The notes under the pieces are model-generated. The model was not told the origin of the DNA. It worked only from the letters and a program-made list of their open reading frames with translations, and did not search any database. Shown in pieces: positions 59,330 through 64,000 of a stretch of 64,000 nucleotides of DNA. How positions within the stretch are numbered: position 1 is the first letter of the stretch; every line of letters begins with the position of its first letter. Both the position numbers and the translations under genes were made by a program. This DNA is from Bacteroidales bacterium (GTDB lineage: Bacteria > Bacteroidota > Bacteroidia > Bacteroidales > UBA932), in the NCBI GenBank assembly GCA_017619675.1, contig JAFZRX010000007.1, forward strand, positions 1 through 64,000. Direction: 5' to 3'.

Positions 59330-60727
59330 ATGGCCGGCTCAGTCGTAGCTCCTACCGAGCTGGGAACCAAGAAGATTGGTTCACTGCTCAGAATGTACGC
59401 GGTCCCGGGAATCATCGCCCAGACCGCGGCTTCTTTGTACAATATGGTGGACAGCATCTACATCGGCCATATAAAGGATGTAGGTTCTTACGCCATATCC
59501 GGACTTGCAGTGACTTTCCCCCTGATGAACCTCTCCTCCGCCCTGGGCACCCTGGTGGGCGTGGGCGGAATGACGCTGATGTCCGTACTGCTGGGACAGA
59601 AAGACTATGACAACGCCAACAAGGTGCTGGGCAACGTCCTTACCCTGAACGTAGCCATCGGCTTGATATTCACTACGTTCATGCTCCTTTTCCTGGAGCC
59701 TGTGCTGCGCTTCTTCGGCGCCAGCGACGCCACCCTCCCCTTTGCAAGGGAGTACATGACCATAATCCTCCTTGGCAACGTCATTACCCACCTTTACTTT
59801 GGCCTGAACGGCGCAATACGCGCCAGCGGCAAGCCAAAGGTGGCAATGGGGCTTACCCTTTTCACCGTAACCTCCAATGCCATACTGGACCCTATCTTCA
59901 TCTTCGTACTGGGGATGGGAATCAAGGGAGCGGCTATCGCCACCATCCTCTGCCAGTTCATGGCACTGACCTATTCCTTCCGCTTCTTCCTTGACAGAAG
60001 CAGGGTCCCGCACTTCCCCAAGGGCCTGTTCAAGCTGGACTGGAGGATCGCGCGTCAATCACTAGCGATAGGACTTGGCCCGTTCCTGATGAACGCCGCC
60101 GCCTGCATGGTAAACCTCTTCGTGAACCAGCAGCTGGGCAAGTACGGCGGGGACCTGGCCATTGGAGCGTACGGAATAGTGAACCGCATCACCTTCATGT
60201 TCGTGATGATAGTGATGGGATTCAACCAGGGACTGCAGCCTATCGCGGGCTATAATTACGGGGCCAGGCAGTACAGCAGGGTCAAGGAGATATTCAAGCT
60301 CACGGCCAAGTGGGCTATACTTACCACCACGCTCTGTTTCCTTATCTCCGAACTCCTGCCGGGCGCTGCGGTGGGCCTGTTCACAAATGACCCTTACCTT
60401 CTGGGGCTTGCGGAGAAAGGCCTCAGGACAATGAACCTGATGATGCCTCTGGTAGGCTTCACAATGATAACCACCACATTTTTCCAGTGCCTTGGAATGG
60501 TCAACAAATCCATTTTCCTGTCCCTTTCCAGGCAGTTGATATTCCTCCTTCCAATGCTCTATCTCCTGCCTCTTAAATTCCAGGAGCAGGGCATATGGAT
60601 GAGTTTCCCAATTTCGGACGGCATAACGATAGTAATATCGTTCCTGTTCATTGCCGCCCTGTTCAAGAAACTAAACAAGCTCAATGACGGAGACGATCCG
60701 TCAATCCTTGGCAGTAACATAAAATAG
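59330..60727 (+). CDS. MATE family efflux transporter
   Basis: 465 residues, 12 predicted membrane segments. MATE proteins export drugs or metabolites using Na+ or H+. 'YAVPGIIAQTAASLYNMVDS' and 'GAIRASGKPKVAMGLTLFTV' are family signatures in the two halves, and 'NQGLQPIAGYNYGARQYSRV' the N-Q-G-x-x-P motif. It lies within the folding-factor operon, so the substrate is unclear. Start 3 nt after the FKBP stop. Confidence 0.9.
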   Translation: MAGSVVAPTELGTKKIGSLLRMYAVPGIIAQTAASLYNMVDSIYIGHIKDVGSYAISGLAVTFPLMNLSSALGTLVGVGGMTLMSVLLGQKDYDNANKVLGNVLTLNVAIGLIFTTFMLLFLEPVLRFFGASDATLPFAREYMTIILLGNVITHLYFGLNGAIRASGKPKVAMGLTLFTVTSNAILDPIFIFVLGMGIKGAAIATILCQFMALTYSFRFFLDRSRVPHFPKGLFKLDWRIARQSLAIGLGPFLMNAAACMVNLFVNQQLGKYGGDLAIGAYGIVNRITFMFVMIVMGFNQGLQPIAGYNYGARQYSRVKEIFKLTAKWAILTTTLCFLISELLPGAAVGLFTNDPYLLGLAEKGLRTMNLMMPLVGFTMITTTFFQCLGMVNKSIFLSLSRQLIFLLPMLYLLPLKFQEQGIWMSFPISDGITIVISFLFIAALFKKLNKLNDGDDPSILGSNIK

Positions 60728-60731
60728 CGCT

Positions 60732-61334
60732 ATGGAAAAGCACATACTGATAACCGTGGGACGGCAGTTCGGCAGCGGAGGAAAACCCGTGGGCGACGCC
60801 CTGTCACAGAAGCTCGGAATTCCTATCTATGACAAGGAACTCATTACGGAGGCTGCCCGGCAGAGCGGGTACAGCCAGGAGTTCTTCATGCGCAGCGATG
60901 AAAAGAAACGCAGTTTCTTCCTGGCAAACCTGTTCGGAGGCAACAATTACAGCCGCAACATGATTGGTGACGCGGAACTCTTCCGCATACAGAGCGAGAC
61001 CATACGCAGCATAGCGGAAAAAGGCAGCGCCATCTTTGTGGGAAGGGCTTCGGACTACGTGCTCAGGGACATGAGGCCACTTAACGTATTCATCTGCGCC
61101 AATATGGAGTCCCGCATCAAGTTTGTCTGCGAAAGGGACGGCGTCACCCCTGACGAAGCCGTTTCCATCATTGACAAGCGCGACAGGGACCGCGCCCGCT
61201 ATTACGATTTCTTTACCCAGAAGCATTGGGGCATTGCCTCAAATTACGATATTTGCATCAACCGCTCCACCCTTGGAACGGACAAGACCGCGGACCTGAT
61301 AATTGAGTACGGGAAGATGCGCGGCCTTATTTAG
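60732..61334 (+). CDS. Cytidylate-kinase-like P-loop protein
   Basis: 200 residues. 'LITVGRQFGSGGKPVGDALS' is a modified P-loop near the N-terminus; the rest fits the Cytidylate_kin2 family ('GIPIYDKELITEAARQSG', 'IFVGRASDYVLRD', 'DKRDRDRARYYDFFT'). It probably phosphorylates a nucleotide or another small substrate, but it is distinct from Cmk and the substrate is not known. It is 4 nt after the MATE gene. Confidence 0.85.
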   Translation: MEKHILITVGRQFGSGGKPVGDALSQKLGIPIYDKELITEAARQSGYSQEFFMRSDEKKRSFFLANLFGGNNYSRNMIGDAELFRIQSETIRSIAEKGSAIFVGRASDYVLRDMRPLNVFICANMESRIKFVCERDGVTPDEAVSIIDKRDRDRARYYDFFTQKHWGIASNYDICINRSTLGTDKTADLIIEYGKMRGLI

Positions 61335-61337
61335 TGA

Positions 61338-62606
61338 ATGAGGATTAGATACATAATACTTCTCCTGATTGCGGCAGCCGCAACCTTGGCCTGGCAGTTC
61401 CTGCCCCAGGACGGCCCCGTGCGCGTGCCCGTAATCCTCAACCAGACCCTCACCAATGAAATGTCCGATATCCCGGAGCTCGAAGGCCTTGACGCAAATA
61501 TGGAGGCTTTCCTGCGCCAGTGGAATATCCACGGCGCTTCCCTTGCCATAATGCGGAACGATTCGCTGGTCTACGCCAAGGGCTACGGACAGGCGGACAA
61601 CGGTGGTGTGGCCGTAGGCCCCAGCACCATCTTCCGCCTTGCGTCCGTGTCCAAGCTGATCACCGCCATAGGGATAATGGTACTCCAGGAAAGGGGCCAG
61701 CTGAGCCTCTCGGACAAGGTTTTCACCCCGAACGGCGGTATCCTGGGGAATGAACCGTATACCGGATATATCTCTGACAGACGCTATTTTGACATAACAG
61801 TGGAGCAGTTGCTGCGCCACAGCGCAGGGCTTACCAGCAGGATGGGAGACCCAATGTTCAGCACCCGCGAGCTCATGCGGCGCTACGGCTGGACCGCTCC
61901 TCCGGACGCGGCCGCCCTGTCGCGCCACGCCCTGACGCTCCGCCTCGCCTATGACCCGGGAACGGCTTCCGAATACTCCAACTACGGCTACCTGCTCCTC
62001 TCGATGATAATCGAGAAGGTCACGGGGCAACCGTACGAGCAGTGGATATACGAGAACGTCCTGCTCCCCGCCGGCTGCTACGACATGCACCTTGGAACCA
62101 ATTCCTACGATACCAGGTACCCCAACGAGACCCGCTACTTCCCAATGCGGAACGAAGCCAAGGTCTCCAAGTACGACAACACTCCCGTGATGGTGGAGCG
62201 CTGCTACGGAGGCAACGACATCCCCGCGCTCAAGGGCGCGGGCGCATGGGTGGCATCGGCCCCTGAAGTGGCCAGGCTGGTCGCCTCCATAGACGGGAGG
62301 CTGCAGGTGCCGGACATCCTGTCGGCAGGAAGCATAGCGGATATGACCTCCCCCACGGACAGCGTCACCTACGCCCTGGGCTGGATAGACACCAAGGAAA
62401 CTGGCGAATGGACCCGTACCGGAACCCTTTCCGGGACCTCCGCCCTCATAAAGTATTATCCCGACGGGGAATGCTGGATAATGATCACAAATACCAGCAC
62501 GTACCGGGCGTCCCGCTTCACCAATGACATAGCGGCGCTGTTCATAAAAAGCAGGGAGGAATTCTCCCCCCTGCTTCCTAAAAGAAACTTATTCTACGGC
62601 GAATAG
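61338..62606 (+). CDS. Serine hydrolase of the beta-lactamase/class C family
   Basis: 422 residues. A hydrophobic N-terminal segment (about 4-20) is either a signal peptide or an anchor. The serine beta-lactamase/D-Ala-D-Ala peptidase fold shows S103-x-x-K106 in 'LASVSKLITAIG', and Y-x-N in 'ASEYSNYGYLLL'. Family members include esterases, penicillin-binding-type peptidases and D-aminopeptidases, so this is not evidence of antibiotic resistance. It is the last gene of the six-gene operon, 3 nt after the kinase-like gene. Confidence 0.85.
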   Translation: MRIRYIILLLIAAAATLAWQFLPQDGPVRVPVILNQTLTNEMSDIPELEGLDANMEAFLRQWNIHGASLAIMRNDSLVYAKGYGQADNGGVAVGPSTIFRLASVSKLITAIGIMVLQERGQLSLSDKVFTPNGGILGNEPYTGYISDRRYFDITVEQLLRHSAGLTSRMGDPMFSTRELMRRYGWTAPPDAAALSRHALTLRLAYDPGTASEYSNYGYLLLSMIIEKVTGQPYEQWIYENVLLPAGCYDMHLGTNSYDTRYPNETRYFPMRNEAKVSKYDNTPVMVERCYGGNDIPALKGAGAWVASAPEVARLVASIDGRLQVPDILSAGSIADMTSPTDSVTYALGWIDTKETGEWTRTGTLSGTSALIKYYPDGECWIMITNTSTYRASRFTNDIAALFIKSREEFSPLLPKRNLFYGE

Positions 62607-62608
62607 TC

Positions 62609-63517
62609 TTATTTCACGAACATTGCAGCCTCTGCGATAGAGTTGAGCTTTGTGTCAACGCTGTCTGCGCGGCTGGCAAGGATACAAGGAGCCGTTGTTC
62701 CCACGAGCATACCAGCCTGCCTTACGCCCGGAGCCAGTTTTGAATTGGTCTTCCAGAATACGTTTGCGGACTCGATGTTGGGGAAGAGGAGGCAGTCTGC
62801 GTCTCCTGCCACAGGGCTCTTGAGTTTCTTGATCTGTACGGACTCAGGATCGATGCAGACGTCAAGGGCCAGAGGGCCGTCGCCTATGCAGGCGCCCAGC
62901 TGTCCGCGGTCAGCCATCTTGGCGAGCATTGCGCCCTCGATGCAGGCGGGCATAGAATCCAGCATCTGCTCAGAAGCGGCTACGAACGCGATCTTAGGGG
63001 TGGCGATACCGAAGGACTTGGCAACTCCCAGGAGGAATCCTGAGATCTTTACCTTCTGGCGGAAATCCGGCTGAGGCACTACCGCCATGTCGCTGAGGAA
63101 CATGAGCTTTGGATAGAGAGGGTTCTCGATTACTCCCACGTGGCTCAGAAGGCCCTTTGCGGGGAGAAGTCCGGTCTCTTTGTTGAGGATGGCGCGGAGG
63201 AACTTGTCAGTGCTGCAGAGTCCCTTCATGAGCATGTCGCCCTGGCCGTCGTGTACGAGCTGTACAGCCTGAGCAACCGCCTTTGCCTCTACGGGGTTGT
63301 TGACGATGTCAAACTTTGCAACGTCCATTCCGTTCTTGAGGCATACATCCTTGATGAGAGCCTCGTCACCTACCAGTGTAGCCTTGACGAAACCCATTTC
63401 CACTGCCTTGTAGGCAGCCTCGATACTGTGCTCGTCAACGCCCCAGGCTACGACGAGTCTCTTACATACGCCCTTTGCTTTAAGCTCGGCGAATACGTCT
63501 TCGAATTTTGTGATCAT
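62609..63517 (-). CDS. Phosphate butyryltransferase/phosphate acyltransferase
   Basis: 302 residues, a single PTA_PTB domain. It transfers an acyl group from CoA to phosphate. 'GDMLMKGLCSTDKFLRAIL', 'FLSDMAVVPQPDF' and 'GDADCLLFPNIESANVFWK' are family features; this length fits Ptb-type rather than the longer Pta. It is followed upstream (same mRNA) by acetate kinase, 18 nt away. The pair makes ATP from acyl-CoA through an acyl-phosphate; whether the acyl group is acetyl or butyryl is not decided by sequence. Confidence 0.88.
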   Translation of the reverse strand: MITKFEDVFAELKAKGVCKRLVVAWGVDEHSIEAAYKAVEMGFVKATLVGDEALIKDVCLKNGMDVAKFDIVNNPVEAKAVAQAVQLVHDGQGDMLMKGLCSTDKFLRAILNKETGLLPAKGLLSHVGVIENPLYPKLMFLSDMAVVPQPDFRQKVKISGFLLGVAKSFGIATPKIAFVAASEQMLDSMPACIEGAMLAKMADRGQLGACIGDGPLALDVCIDPESVQIKKLKSPVAGDADCLLFPNIESANVFWKTNSKLAPGVRQAGMLVGTTAPCILASRADSVDTKLNSIAEAAMFVK

Positions 63518-63535
63518 ATGTGGTTGATTGTTTGA

Positions 63536-64000
63536 TTATTCTTCTGATTCCTGGACAAGGTGCATGGTGTCACGGGCTATTACGAGTTCCTCGTTGGTGC
63601 TGACCACAACTACCTTGATCTTGGACTCAGGCAGGGATATGATGGCGTCTCCGTGGGCGCCGGCGTTGGTCTCATAGTCGAACGCGAGGCCCATGAACGC
63701 GAAGTTCTCGCATACCCTGCGGCGAAGGCGGGCGTTGTTCTCTCCAATACCCGCGGTGAAGACGATGAGGTCAACTCCCGACATCTCGGCGATGTAGGCA
63801 CCGATGGTCTTGATGATTTCGTGGGTGAACACCTTGAACACCAGTTTTGCGCGCTGGTCACCCTCTTCCGCCTTGACGTTGAGGTCACGCACGTCTGAAG
63901 AATAGCCTGACAGGCCTAGGAAGCCGCTCTTCTTGTTCATGAGGTCGGTCATCTGGTCAGGTGTGAGGCCTTCCTTCTTCATGACGTAAGGAACGATGTT
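63536..64000 (-). CDS. ackA: Acetate kinase, C-terminal part (runs off the right edge)
   Basis: 155 codons to the stop at 63536; the frame is open to the window edge. 'MTDLMNKKSGFLGLSGYSSD' and 'DLIVFTAGIGENNARLRRRV' are acetate/butyrate kinase signatures, the second carrying the nucleotide-binding glycines. The upstream visible residues N-I-V-P-Y-V continue the family, so an internal ATG is not the start. Acetate kinase makes ATP from acetyl-phosphate. It is 18 nt upstream of the phosphate acyltransferase gene and in the same operon. Confidence 0.9.
   Translation of the reverse strand, partial: NIVPYVMKKEGLTPDQMTDLMNKKSGFLGLSGYSSDVRDLNVKAEEGDQRAKLVFKVFTHEIIKTIGAYIAEMSGVDLIVFTAGIGENNARLRRRVCENFAFMGLAFDYETNAGAHGDAIISLPESKIKVVVVSTNEELVIARDTMHLVQESEE

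Noticed and set aside
61338-62606. Serine hydrolase as a beta-lactamase resistance gene
   Set aside because: The S-x-x-K and Y-x-N motifs are shared by peptidases and esterases; the sequence alone does not support beta-lactam hydrolysis.

Overview
The window reads as chromosomal DNA of an uncultured-type Bacteroidota, most likely order Bacteroidales. The evidence is the promoter grammar (about twenty TAnnTTTG -7 boxes upstream of genes, with few recognisable Shine-Dalgarno sites), families typical of this phylum (DUF2795, DUF4293, DUF3822, membrane-anchored AraC and LytTR regulators), many short-signal-peptide or lipoprotein N-termini, and plant-polysaccharide enzymes (GH127, GH10). I saw no rRNA, tRNA, CRISPR array or complete insertion sequence. 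I cannot assign a genus.

Layout. 0-1 kb: the N-terminal part of a tyrosine recombinase runs off the left edge, with a cluster of ACAAACAAA repeats at its upstream side; this is probably the edge of an integrated element. 1-5 kb: DUF2795 protein, folE, a secreted GH127 and a HAD phosphatase. 5-15 kb: acyl-CoA synthetase, htpG, uracil permease, uvrB and a RelA-type ppGpp synthetase with a degenerate hydrolase domain. 14.6-19.3 kb (minus strand): rpsA-rnz, then a LysM glucosaminidase with mltG. 19.4-23.6 kb (minus): corA, then the operon gmk-nadD-sugar kinase-recR-mntP. 23.6-30.5 kb: fba, two tandem acyltransferases, dnaK with a downstream lipoprotein, and an RluA-type pseudouridine synthase. 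30.5-33.7 kb: GH10 xylanase, a membrane AraC regulator and a divergent lipoprotein sugar isomerase. 33.7-40.1 kb (minus): SPOR lipoprotein, pseudo-M28 peptidase/TonB fusion, leuS and two YitT paralogues. 40-48 kb: phoH, gyrA with a TPR protein, a free-standing Clp N-domain protein with an esterase, uridine phosphorylase, DUF4293 protein and a LytTR membrane regulator. 48.8-56.6 kb: fabF, prfA with a LamG protein, a CoA-transferase with tcdA, mazG, and rsmD-DUF3822-membrane protein. 56.7-62.6 kb: a six-gene plus-strand operon (DHH phosphoesterase, two FKBP lipoproteins, MATE exporter, cytidylate-kinase-like protein, serine hydrolase). 62.6-64 kb: a phosphate acyltransferase and the 3' part of acetate kinase.

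How the genes work together. Most of the window is housekeeping: translation (rpsA, leuS, prfA, rsmD, tcdA), DNA maintenance (uvrB, recR, gyrA), folding (htpG, dnaK), nucleotide metabolism (gmk, mazG, udp, uraA), cell wall (mltG, glucosaminidase) and fermentation (fba, phosphate acyltransferase, acetate kinase, CoA-transferase). Accessory functions centre on arabinose/xylan-type polysaccharides and surface modification.

I did not find a clear new multi-gene defence or biosynthetic system. The observations most worth a second look are the M28-like protein that has lost most of its catalytic residues and carries a TonB C-terminal domain, the htpG leader hairpin that buries its ribosome-binding site, the set of genes whose -7 box sits 3-8 nt from the start codon (apparently leaderless mRNAs), and several structured leaders or inverted repeats.
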